Below are positions 52,149 to 63,171 of a DNA stretch of 64,000 nucleotides, in pieces; the first letter of the stretch is position 1, and each line of letters begins with the position of its first letter. The stretch covers positions 31,563,300 through 31,627,299 of the forward strand of contig CM028332.1 of the NCBI GenBank assembly GCA_016647705.1. Reading direction: 5' to 3'. The stretch is from Eucommia ulmoides (Eukaryota > Streptophyta > Magnoliopsida > Garryales > Eucommiaceae). The notes below the pieces were generated by a model. It saw only the letters and a program-made list of their open reading frames with translations, searched no databases and was not told the DNA's origin. The position numbers and the translations under genes are program-made.

Positions 52149-53353
52149 AATGTTTTAAAATTTGGACCAGACATCGAATTGAAAAAGTCACCAGTTCACT
52201 AGTCACCAGTTCAACAGGTAGGCGAACCGTGATTGAACCGTAATGTTATAATTAAGTAATTAAATTAATTAAAAATATATAATTTTTAAATAAAAAAATA
52301 TTTTTAAAAAAAAGAAGAAAAATATATACATTTAAAGAAAAAATAAACATAAAAACTAACTAATCAAAATTAATATATAGTAATAACAATCACCAAATTC
52401 TATTAAGTTTAAAGACTCAAACTCAAGTTATCAATTTATAATTCATAAATAACGACAAATATTTGTCAATAAAATAACACTACATCAAACAATTGAAGAG
52501 TTTAAAATAAAGATTTCAACAACAAAAATTACAATTCAAGAGTCGAAAACATCGCTTAAATTTATCTCAATTTGGATCATGTTAACAAAAATTAAAAACT
52601 TTTATTTTTTACTTGAACAAATTTATTAAACAAAATTACACATGTAATGTACAACAATTATATAAATAAAAACTAACAATTTACATAAATGCTTTATTAA
52701 TATATTATTTATGAAAATTAAATAAAAATAATATTAAATTAAATAATTTAAATAAATAGCAAACAATATTTAAATTTCACAAAAATAAAATAAAATAAAA
52801 TAAGAGAGAAAAGAAAAAGAAAAAAGAAAAAACACTTACTCTACTCGTCTGCCGTTGTACGTGTAGGGACTGCGAAATAGAGGAAGAGATGTCGTCGGAG
52901 GGTACAGTGCGCACGAAAGAAGACATCATCGAAGGCAAGAGAGCGGAGGAACGTCATCATCGGAGGCAACAAGAAACCAAAACTGGACTGAGAGAGAGAG
53001 AGAGAGAGAATGGAATGGCTGAGACATAGAGATCAAAAGTGTTGTGTGTATGTGAACTGTGGATCGAACGATTCTATGAGAGAAAGAGACTGACCAGGGG
53101 CAGGGCAGATAGCTGGGGAATTGAGGAATTTAGGTCTTTTGTGGGAAACTATTTATACAATTAGAAAAAGGGAAAAAAAAAAAAAAATTGTCAGTTTGCA
53201 GAAAACTAATCTGATTTAGCGATTTGGTGGTTGAACCGGTTCGAAGGCCAGTTCACCCACTTTTGCTTGAAATTTGTTGGAGCAGTTAACTGAACCGGAA
53301 ATAAGTCTGGGTGGCGGTCAAACCAAGCGGTCCAGACCAGGTTTTAAAACATT
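52149..53353. mobile_element. Non-autonomous DNA element with inverted ends (1.2 kb)
   Basis: Left end 'aatgttttaaaatttggaccagac' and right end (complement of 53330-53353) 'aatgttttaaaacctggtctggac' form imperfect terminal inverted repeats. Subterminal parts have GGTTCAACCGGTT-like words on both sides ('gaaccgtgattgaaccgt', 'ggttgaaccggttcg'). The centre is AT-rich, then a GC-richer block (52845-53130) with a (GA)n run. No transposase; no clear target duplication found. Confidence 0.6.
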
Positions 53354-54136
53354 GACTATATATTGGTATTGCAATATTGTATTATATTTTTTGTATTGTA
53401 ATATTTGTAGTGTAGATGAATAAGCAGGGGAAAAGGGAAAAAATCGTGACCTGAAGCTTATAAACAGCAGTTAAAAAAAATGTCGTTTCTGATTGAAGCA
53501 AGTAAAGCTATGAATGGCGATTACAACCATCGTTTTTTTAAGTGCTGCAATATTTTTTGACAGGAAATTTGAAAACGACGTTTTTAACTGCCATTTTTAT
53601 TCACCATGCCAGAAGTTAAAAAGTACATTTAGGCAACTATAAAGGGCGGTTATAAACTAACTTTTTTATTAAAAAATATTTTTGGTAAAAAAACGCAGTT
53701 AATAACCACTGTTTATATTAGCCTCAAAGACAGCAGTTTTGATTCTAAAAAATGACGATTGTCGAGTATAAATGACATGCGGAAAATAATGAAGGGTATT
53801 AAATTCCTTGTTGGGTTCTTAAGTAGGGAAAATTTATAAAATTACTTCAAGTGTCAAATAGTGGTAAAAGAGAGGATTTGAAAATCTTTTTAAAATATGC
53901 GTTATTTACAAATCCCTTCTTCCTCAATACTCTTCGCTCCTAACCACCTTAATCACTGCCTTCTTTTCTTTGTTCTTCTTCATTGAAACTGTCTCGCCAG
54001 AGAGTGAGAACACCATAGTTGGAAGTGTCAAACTCCATGCCTCCTCAAAGAGTGAAATCAACAACCAAAATCGTCCCAATTTCACCGAAAACGAAATCCA
54101 CAACCGAAAGCGAATCAAAAAGTGAAATCATCAATC
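53354..54136. repeat. Subterminal-type repeats, then an unassigned stretch
   Basis: Between about 53455 and 53765 short words of the type 'ggcggttataaac', 'acgcagttaataaccac', 'agcagttttgattc' and 'aacgacgtttttaactgcc' recur in both orientations, as in subterminal regions of CACTA-like elements. A 'ttgtagtg' is present at 53405 but no second end was identified. 53880-54136 has no clear signal. Confidence 0.35.
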
Positions 54137-54140
54137 GTAG

Positions 54141-54391
54141 TCGATCATCTAGGGTTCTCCGTCGTCGTCTATCGTCGATCGTCTAGGGTTCTTTGTTGTT
54201 GATCGTTCGTCCGCTGCTCAGCCCTCGCTATTATCCAGCTATTACCTTCTTCATCGATCGTCGTCGATCGTTCTTTCGTCCAACTGATTAGGGTTTGTTG
54301 ATCGTTCGGTCATCTAGTTGATTAGGGTTCGTCAATCGTTCTTCATCGTTGATCGTTCGTTCGTCCTGCTGATTAGGGTTTGTTGATCGTT
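54141..54391. repeat. Minisatellite with 'gttgatcgttcg' words
   Basis: Interspersed words 'gttgatcgttcg', 'atcgtcgtcgatcg' and 'ctgattagggtttgttgatcg' recur several times, with the last phrase two to three times at about 45-70 bp spacing. Open frames here are side effects of the repeat. Confidence 0.65.
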
Positions 54392-55246
54392 CAAAATTCT
54401 TATGTGATTTGAATTTGTGCATTTTTGTGAATTTTGGTGGTAGGAGGTATGAATTTCTAGGGTATGTTGTGCATCTTATGGATTTTGTGGTGATTCTCAT
54501 CTAGTTGTAGTGTATTTTGAGAGTGATTCTCATCAATAATTATGAATATATTTTTGTGGTGTTTAAAAATATTTTACCTATCCAAACAATGGAATAATAA
54601 AATTACACGATTAAATTCTTCAACTAAAATAACTATCCAAATAAAAAATTTGTAAATGAAAGATTTGAAATATTATCATTTATAAATTTTTTGGATTTGT
54701 TAAATCCGTTACTCAAATATAACCTAAAGCGACACAATTGGTACCTCAAAATCAGTGATTTTTTGCCGAATGCATTGTAGTGGAGAGGAACCATTCGAAC
54801 CAGATGGGAAATCAAATCCATGATCAATGCACATTCATCTCCATAAAAAAACACAATAATTGCAACATTTATTTAAAGGGAATTTTATTATTTGGTCCTC
54901 AAAAGATAGTGTATTGAGAAATTGGTCTTCTAAATGTCTACATTAAGTTTTTTGTCCCCGTAACCTTCTTAGAGTTTAATCCTTGGTCATTACCCCTTAT
55001 TTGTATTGTATTTACAATTTATGTTATTCTATTAAAAAATGTGATATTTACTTTTTTAAAAACCACCAAATCACGAAAATCATTCCATGCGATTCACTAT
55101 TAAAAGATATATATATATATATATATATACCAAATTAATCTACGAAAAATCTTCTTTCCGACGATATGAATTTTGATTTTTTTGGTAACTTTTTATTGGT
55201 TTGTTAATGTTCATGTTTTTTTAAAAATGGGAATCAAATTTGTTTG
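54392..55246. other. AT-rich non-coding stretch
   Basis: No ORF, RNA or element body recognised. 54876-54990 ('tttattatttggtcctcaaaag', 'ttttttgtccccgtaacc') has the wording often found at edges of plant non-coding elements. A (TA)n run is at 55107-55129. Confidence 0.45.
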
Positions 55247-55526
55247 AACAAATTCATGATATGAACATTCACCAAAACAAGTACGAACGTTTATCAAAAA
55301 AATCGATATAAACATTCGCAAATAAAATTAAACAAAATCAACACAGAACAAATTCACAATATGAACGTTCACCAAATTAACTACAAACATTTATAAAAAA
55401 AAATCGATAAAAACATTCGCAAAAAAATGAAACAAAGTCAACACAGAACAACAAATGTGAATTTGAACATTTACCAAAGAAAATGATTTGAACATTTGCA
55501 AAAAAATGAAACAAAATCAACATAGA
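55247..55526. repeat. Tandem repeat of about 100 bp, nearly three units
   Basis: Units begin 'aacaaattca' (55247), 'aacaaattcac' (55347) and 'aacaaatgtg' (55450), each followed by '(g)aac(a/g)ttcaccaaa', 'aaaatcgat' and 'acattcgcaaa..aaatcaacacag'. Diverged by scattered substitutions. Confidence 0.75.
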
Positions 55527-56935
55527 CCCTTAAGATTATTAGAAAATAGTCTTCTATTCTTTGACCATCATTTTTTTTATAATTTACATCAATGTCATTC
55601 TGCAAAATATCACAAGACGTGATCATTCACATTTTTATTTTACTATTTTTAAATATTTAATACATATTTATGGGTTAATTGTATTGTTGTGAACGTTCAC
55701 AATTTTCACCAAAATACACCAATATTTACTTTCACCAAAACACCAAAACACACTGATGTGAATATTCATAAAACACATTGATGAGTTTTTTACCAAAACA
55801 CACCGATATGTGTTGTAGTGAATATTCACAATTTTCACAAAAAACACATCAATATGTATTTTTACCTAAACACATTAATATGAACATTTACAAAAAACAA
55901 ACTAAATAATCAAAAGAAAATTCACAATGAATAAGCAAACACTCTACCAAAATTAACAAATACCAAAAAATCAAAACAGATCTGAACCGACGAAAAGTGT
56001 TCACAATCTTAAATTTTCCAAATTTAAAAAAATTCTTAGATGCAACCGCGCAAACCAATAACAACAAATCAAAAATATTTTAAAAAAACTCTAAAGATAT
56101 TGCGAAAACATAAATTGGTGCAAATATTCATCAAACACAAATGAACAATAAAAAAAACGTAACGGCATGAATATTCACAGAAAAACAGAACTCGAATATG
56201 AGATTTTCCAAGTGTTCATCTCCTGGAGGCCGATTGAACACAAACCAAAAAAGAAGGAGGGAAATGTAAAAATAAAAACCTCAACCAAAAAGGGGAGAAA
56301 AATGTAATTAATAACCCCTTCATCATTCCCAGGCCATCACCGTCATCTTCACTTTCCCATAACCTCAAGATATCTTCTGAGAAATGTAAAATTGCATCCC
56401 AAGGAAGCAAAATTTGAAAGGGAAGAAGTACATATCCATTTGCTATCAACATTAAAAATCATGCGATTCTCATTCGCAAAGTTAGATAATAACAAATCTA
56501 TTTTCTTTCTATTATCAATAACTCCAAACGTTCATCAACTCCTCTGCTTTTCACCGAGGCCGACGCCAACGAAATTGCCACGGCCATCATTTACCCCTCA
56601 GATCTTGATTTATAGATCTATATCACTAGATTTGGAAAATTGCAGATCTAAATTTCAAATCTGAAATTTTCCAAATCAGAGGCGTGTCCACCGTCGACGA
56701 CATGTCGTTGCACTAGTAAATCACCACACCAGCGGCTCATCACACACGTTGCCTGCACCATTAGGTCCACCACCGAAATGAGTTGTTGGCTTCCGATTAG
56801 GTGGTCGTTTGTTCAGACCGATGGTTCGCGACGGTCGTTGGCGGTCATTTGGCTTCCGATTAGGTGAGAGGGCTTTCGTCAGCTGTGGGATCGAGAGCTT
56901 TTGTCATTCGGCGATGGACAGACTGAGCAGAGGAG
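55527..56935. other. AT-rich region with GAAnnTTC words, then a GC-richer block
   Basis: 55690-56190 repeats 'gaatattcac', 'gaacgttcac' and 'caccaaaacac' words. 56388-56664 is open for over 80 codons but has no recognised domain and low-complexity wording. 56680-56930 is GC-richer and repeats 'ttggcttccgattaggt' twice (about 56788 and 56848); it may be a captured gene fragment. A (TA)n run follows at 56973-56993. Confidence 0.4.
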
Positions 56936-57547
56936 ACGACTGAACATGAAGAATACGTTTCATATGTGTGTGTCTATATATATATATATATATAAGCGGT
57001 ATAATTGTCTTTTCCTTTTTTTTTTTTTTTTAAAAAAATATGACTTTTCTCTAAAAAGGTTTAGAAAAAGATTTAAAAAATAATTTTTTAAAAAAACAGG
57101 TTAAATGAGGAGAGAAAGGTGAAAAAGGCCTAAACAACAAAAACAAAAAAAAATCTTTATTTAAAACCCACCAAAAATAAACTAAATAAAACATAGAAGA
57201 GAAGAAACTCACCAGGAGCGAGTAAATGCTAAGTGGAGATCTCTCGTTCACTTTAGGCATAGACTCTCACTTTTACTTTTTCTTATTTGGGTTAAAAAAA
57301 ATGATGGATGAACAAAAAAAAAAAAAAAAAAGAAATGAAAAAAATAATTTATAGAGTAAAAATGAAAGGAAAAAAGAAAAAAAAAATACTTAGCTTCCTA
57401 ATTTTATCCCCACCAATTTGGAAAGAAAGTGAATAAAAATAAGGGAAATTTTTTTTAAAAATAAATGTTTATACACTTAGTAATAAAAATTTTAATTTAT
57501 TTTTATAATATATGAATATAAAATATTGAATTAGATAAGTGAGCGTA
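56936..57547. other. A/T-rich low-complexity DNA
   Basis: Long A and T homopolymer runs (for example 57016-57030, 57315-57330). Nothing else recognised. Confidence 0.55.
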
Positions 57548-57719
57548 AGATATACTTAAGTTAAAACAGTTTAGAGGAGTCTCTGTAAGTCTAAAGGTTC
57601 AAGTCTGCAGAAAAAATACTTGTTGAAAGGAGTATCCCACGGAATCCCGAATGAAATTAATCTCACATCCTGTATGGGTGTGGGGACACTCGTGGTTATT
57701 AAAAAAAAAAAAAAAAAAA
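57548..57719 (+). mobile_element. Probable tRNA-derived SINE
   Basis: A polymerase III box-B-like 'ggttcaagtct' (57596-57606) lies about 45 bp after a decayed box-A-like region ('acttaagttaaaacagttt'), with 'ctctgtaagtctaaa' between, like a tRNA T-arm context. A body of about 85 bp with 'cacatcctgtatgggtgtgg' and an A19-type tail follow. The size of about 170 bp fits plant SINEs. No target duplication recognised. Confidence 0.5.
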
Positions 57720-58679
57720 GTTATTGTTGTTTTTCTCATTTTTTAATAAACATACAAATTTATATTTTTCGTCCTTTGCATCCTTCTAAATAAATAATAT
57801 AAGAAAAATAATATTTTTTTTACAATGAGCAAGAACATATATCTTTTAAGTTTTCTTTTCTCTCCAATTTTTGTATCCTTTCAATCACATTGTTAATTCT
57901 TTTTAGTTTTTTCCACTATACAATTAAGTGGTGACATAACTCTTTGAGCAATGATGATGAAACCCGAGGGTGGTGTTCAAATTGCCCACTACTTGCTGAC
58001 TCATACCGAAAAGAAGTAATGAATTGAAAATTTAAAAATAAAATATATTAAATATATGAGGTATTAAATCACATGTTCAGTTAGGACATGACACCAATGG
58101 TCTAGTTGAATCAGTTCAAAGTTGACTTGTACATTAGTGGGTCTCAAACTGTTATATAGCCTCATATCTGCCTATTCCTATTGGATTCTTTCCTTTTTAT
58201 TATTCTCTCCTTTTTGCCATCTCTAAATATTAACCAAGCTACCCTGCAAATTCAAAGACAGTTATTTTACCCGTTGGCACTCTCAATACAACTGTCGTGT
58301 ATTCGTGTGGATCTCACCCACCATTAATAACAATCCATTAAATACGACCTAAATAATAAAAGAGAGAAGTGACCGAATCATTTAAATCTCCCAAATTATC
58401 TCACAATTTTTTAATTAATTTTCATTTTTAAAATTATATTCAGTTAATTTCAAATTTAAATCCAAAAATAAGATATTTGCTTCTGCAATTCACTCATCGA
58501 CATATATTTATAGAATGTATTTATAGGATTAGGAACAATAATCAAATTAAAATTAAACCACATTTATATTCTTAAAATCGCGATAATTTTTTTCAATAAA
58601 TTGTTTGTTTGGTTTGATTACTCATTTATGATCGATGAGTCATTGGTTCCATTTGTATATATTTTGCTATATGATTTAT
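57720..58679. other. AT-rich intergenic DNA
   Basis: No ORF, RNA gene or mobile-element end recognised. Confidence 0.5.
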
Positions 58680-59575
58680 CATTGTCTTGAATTTATGTTG
58701 AATATAATATGAATGTGAAATTTGTACTGAATACAATACAAATACAAATGTGAAATTTTGTTTAAAAAATAATTAACATGATATCATTTTGAATATGTTA
58801 TTCAAACATATCTGAATATAAAATTAGATCATGAAAAAAAAAATATTATGTTGAATTGAACACAATATTAAAAAAACTACCGAAATAATATGTTGAATAT
58901 AACATGAATGTGAAAATTTGATGAAAAAATGGTGAGTGTGATATAATTGATTTCAAATCAATATACATTTGAAATACCATATTGAATTCAACACAAAATT
59001 AAAAAATTGAAAATTCTAGAGTACCATATTGAATTCGACACGAAAAAAAAATAAAAAAAATCGATTGAGACGAAAGAGTATCGGTCCTCCTTATCCAAGA
59101 TCCTAAGAGCTTGACTTTATTTAAATTTAAGAGTCCATTTTTGTTGCACGACGATTGCTATCTGCTTCTTCTAAAAAAGAGTCACCTTCCCTGAATGAGT
59201 ATTTCTAACCTATCATTTTTCTAAGAATCCGTAGCCTTCTTTTTTTTTTCTAGAGCCATTGTAATAAAACTGTTGAAAAAAAATTGTAAATGTAATATCA
59301 TTTCGAGGATCTTATTCAAATGAATCTAAATATGTAATTCGATCATGGAAAAAAAAAATATCATGTTGAAATCAACATGATATGAAAAATTATGAAGGTT
59401 TCAAAGTAGTATGTTGAATTTAATAAGAATGTGAAAAATTGAAAATTCTCAAAATACCATATTGAATTCAATACGAATCTGAAAATTAATTAAAAAAATG
59501 GTAAATGTGATATGATTTTGAAAATCTTATTTAGACGAATATGAATATATAATTAAATCGTGAAAAAATATAAAA
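58680..59575. repeat. Array of imperfect interspersed repeats
   Basis: A unit with 'gaatgtgaaa(a)tttg.t.aaaaaatggt(g/a)a(g/a)tgtgatat.atttt' followed by 'cttatt(c/t)a(a/g)acgaat.tgaata' recurs, complete or partial, near 58711, 58910, 59270 and 59480. Between the copies 'ataccatattgaattcaa(c/t)ac' recurs at about 58975, 59030 and 59455. Order is shuffled, not a simple tandem. Confidence 0.6.
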
Positions 59576-60337
59576 TAATAGTTATTTTAATTTTAATAAG
59601 ATAATTCTATAGAAAATTATATATCAAGTAAATAGTTGTGGTGATGACAAATCTAACCAAATAATTATAAATAGTTACTTGGTAACCCGCTTAGAAAAAT
59701 TGTTTTGGTAGCTTTACCCTGTTAGTAGGACTCACGACTCACGGGTGACTGGCACATAATAAAATTAGATACTCCGTGGGTAAGTTACATGTTGATGTTG
59801 ACAGGGTGCAACAATTCCATTTAATGATTCTACTCTGCACTTACATTTTTCTAATAATTTATGATTTTTTTTTCTTCTACACTATCACATACAATTTTGT
59901 TTTTTTACTTTTATTTTTAAGTAAAAATACCTTAATATCAAATTAACACTTTTTTTAAATACTTAAAAAAAATTGTCACCTATGCCTGAATTAGTTAAAT
60001 TATTTTCTGCTATTTGTTTATTTATTCTTGTAAGAAGAAGCATAACTTAGTATTAAGATGTACAGTGTGAAATAAAATTGGCAATATACAAGTGATGATG
60101 TGATGATGCGAAAAATTGTATCATTATGTACAATTGACTTTGATTCGGAATATGATCTTGCTAAATTTTGGTTCATGTAAAGTAATGCATTACAGGTGGA
60201 GTTGTCGGCGTTACACCTCTAGTATTAAAATAACTAGATCTCCATTAATGCTAGTGTGGGATGGAGGAGTTATGACTCATTATCTTGTGTATGTGATTCT
60301 CTTTCCTTACATAACGGAATTTAGTAACCACTCCTAA
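59576..60337. other. AT-rich intergenic DNA
   Basis: No feature supported. An open stretch of 73 codons at 60116-60337 shows no domain and no homology I recognise. Confidence 0.5.
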
Positions 60338-60491
60338 GTTGATTAGTAATCGTTTATGAGCTCAGGATTTATCCTCGGTGAACCCTGAAGATGATCTACC
60401 CCAGGATTACTCGAGTTGATTTGTAATCGTTTCTAAGCTCAAGATTCATCCTCGGTAACCCACAAAGATGATCTATCCCGGGATTACTTGA
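60338..60491. repeat. Tandem duplication, 77-bp period
   Basis: 'gttgatt(a/t)gtaatcgttt' starts units at 60338 and 60415. Each continues 'agctca(g/a)gatt(t/c)atcctcggt' and 'gatgatcta(c/t)ccc(a/g)ggattact'. About 85 percent alike by eye. Confidence 0.85.
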
Positions 60492-61589
60492 GCTTAATGC
60501 TCGAAAGACTCACTATCTTAATCAATACTAACGTGGCCCTTAGCATTGAGTTCGATTCCATGTGGATACCATGTGAACCTCAATTGTGCTTGGGATTCAT
60601 GTGCATTCCACTTTGATTTTTTCTTACACGTGGTATTATTCAAGACTTTCTAAAATATATATAATATTCAAGACTTTGACTATATATATATATATATATA
60701 TTAAAAGCAGAAGACTTCTCTTATGAATGAATCAGAGCAAAATATTTATCATCTTTTCAATTATATTCTTCCATTCAAATAAAGGGCTACAATTAACTAT
60801 CAAAATTTACCTCTTCTCGAACCTACCAAAATCAATGGTCGCCATTAATTCTCTCCACTAATGCTACCCTATTCCTATATAAAACTTAATAGGCAAACTA
60901 TTAGCAATCTTTTCAATATTTTAATATTAATCCATTATACTACTAATCATATAAGAAAACCTAAAAGTAGAAACTCAAGTTTTCAAATAGATTAGAACTC
61001 ACTAACACTATTTTCCTTCTTTCTTAAGATTTTGAGTATATTTAAATTATTAAAAATATTTTTTAATTAATTTTATTTTTATAATTCCACTAATTAAATT
61101 TAGTTTTTGAAAATTGAGTTTTAATTGTTCATTGTTTCTTCCTCTTCTTTCTATAACATCCCAATTTTTTGAGTATATTTAAATTATTAAGAGTATTTGT
61201 TAATTAATTTTATTTTAAATAATTTGAACACACACATTTGTTTAAAATTAAAATTATGTTAAATTAAAATTTCATCATTTCATCAAACATCAAACAATAC
61301 TTTTAATTTCAACAACCAAAAATAAAATATTCATAATATTAATTGAAAACAAATATTACAAAATAGAAAAAATAAATATTTTAAATACTACAAAATAATA
61401 CATAGTTCGCCCATTAAAATAAAAAAAATAAAAAAATACAAACCCCTCTAACTAATACAAAATATTTTCTCAAAAACAATAAATATAAAATTATATTTAA
61501 ATAATCAAATAAAATACACATGAAAATTATTTCAAAAGCCACACTTAGCGCAGGTCTAAAGCTAGTATTTGTGCGTGTATAAGTAGGGT
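60492..61589. other. AT-rich intergenic DNA with a short direct repeat
   Basis: A stretch of about 50 bp ('ttttgagtatatttaaattattaa' onward) occurs at about 61028 and again at about 61166. A (TA)n run lies at 60683-60702. No gene or element recognised. Confidence 0.55.
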
Positions 61590-61854
61590 TGTAAATTATT
61601 AACGTTAACAAGATCACCCACCTACCACCACATACCAATTTCCATATAGATCATTACCTTATTGTATTTAATTCAGTATTAATAACAATTTCCAAATAGA
61701 TCATCCACCTACCACCACCTGCAAATTTCCATATTTGATCATTTCCTTGTTGTATTTAATTCAGTATTAAGTTGTTTCCTTATATATATACACATAATTA
61801 TATTGAATACAATGAAGGAGAGTTATTTGCTCATCTCTTACCTTCAATCTCACA
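61590..61854 (+). mobile_element. 5' LTR of Copia-6 (start approximate)
   Basis: The right end '...ctcaca' abuts the primer site. The left end is placed at 'tgtaaattatt' by the TG rule and is uncertain. An internal duplication of 87 bp ('gatca(c/t)ccacctaccaccac' at 61612 and 61699) precedes a TATATATATA box (61780-61790), which is a good promoter position about 65-75 bp before the LTR end. Confidence 0.6.
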
Positions 61855-61866
61855 TGGCATCAGAGC
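61855..61866 (+). promoter_or_regulatory. Primer binding site, Copia-6
   Basis: TGGCATCAGAGC matches TGGTATCAGAGC at 11 of 12 positions and starts at the base after the LTR. Confidence 0.85.
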
Positions 61867-62122
61867 GTGAGTTCTGATCCAGAATATTTCTCCTATTCCT
61901 TTGATCCTACACGGAGAGTCTGAGCTCCAACCACCTCTTCTGTTGCTTGTATCGCTGCTGCAGATCTATTGTTTCTGCACAGAATTGAAGAAAGCCAGTC
62001 TGCCTTTGTTTGTTGGTTGCAATTTTGTGCAACTAGCACTAACTCACATAAGTGAGTGTTATTTGTGGGCTAACCTCACAACTATACACCCCAATCTTTC
62101 ATACCACGCCTCCATTCAAACC

Positions 62123-63171
62123 CATGGAACTTCAGTCCAGTGATCCACTAACTATATGTTCATTATTCAGACAGTCCAACTATGATTTTGGTTGTGCCTC
62201 CATTAAGTGGTGACAACAATGGGACATGGACATGTGCTATGACAATGGCATTGCGAGCTAAGAATAAGTTACGTTTTGTCGATGGTTCATTCAAAAAGCC
62301 TGAACGTATCACTGATATTCCAAAATGGGAGTACGCCAACGACTTAGTTGCATCATGGATACTAAATTCGATCTCGAGTGAGATCCGCGGAAGGATATTG
62401 TATACGAATACGGCAAGAGATATATGGGTAGATCTATCGGAGCTTTTCTCTCAGTCTAACGCTCCACTCATCTACCAGTTGAAGCAAGTTATATTAGACT
62501 TAAAACAAAAAAGTATGTCTATCTCTACTTATTACACAAAGCTCAAATCACTTTGGAACGAATTTGGCTCTCTTATAACAATTTTGAAATGTACTTGTGG
62601 AAGTGGAAAATTGCTCTTTGAACAACACGAACAAGACAGGGCTATGGAATTTCTTCAGGATCTGCACGAAAAGTATGGAACTCTTCGTAGCCTGATTCTA
62701 CTCATGGACCCATTTCCATCTTTGACAAAACATTATTCTCTTGTTCGCCAAGAGGAAAAGCAACAAGAGATTCATGTGTTGTCATCTCCTATGCCTAATG
62801 TTATTGCTCTTGTCGCTCGCCCTCCAAGTTCTCCAAGCCAAGAAAAGAAAGAAGTAAGGATTTGTTGCACCCATTGTGGTCGAACGAACCATATTGTTGA
62901 TCGATGTTTTACGCTACATGGGTTTTCCCCAAAGAAATCTTGTATGGAAGGCCCCAAGCCAAAAGGCTCAACCATATCTTTGATTTCTCAAGAACAGTAC
63001 AAACAGCTACTGGCCATGATGTCCTCAGGTAGCTACAATCATCCTGAGAAGCTACAAGGTATCACAATTGACCTTCATGCCTTTCCCGCTTCTGTTTGGA
63101 TCATCGATTTTGGTGCCACTAACCATATGTGTTTTACATTATCTTTATTTTCCTCTTATATCATTTGTTGA
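62123..63171 (+). pseudogene. Copia-6 Gag and protease, nearly open
   Basis: The frame is open from the ATG at 62182 for 329 codons: MILVVPPLSGDNNGTW, ALRAKNKLRFVDGSF (copia Gag N-terminal domain), QLKQVILDLKQKSMSISTYYTKLKSLWNEF (UBN2-type capsid) and zinc knuckle CTHCGRTNHIVDRC (about 62866-62907). In the same frame just upstream of 62182 one reads YVHYSDSPT, while an ATG at 62123 (MELQSSDPLT) lies in another frame. The natural start is therefore probably 62123, broken by a small indel near 62155. At the end the protease motif is D-F-G-A (63106-63117) where D-S-G-A is expected. TGA at 63169-63171 ends the open piece. Confidence 0.75.

Noticed and set aside
54288..54500. Minus-strand open frame with a repeated TNPNQ-type peptide
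   Set aside because: The peptide repeat is only the translation of the 'gatcgttcg' minisatellite.
56388..56664. 90-codon open frame as a small host gene
   Set aside because: No recognised domain, low-complexity surroundings and no clear exon or UTR signals.
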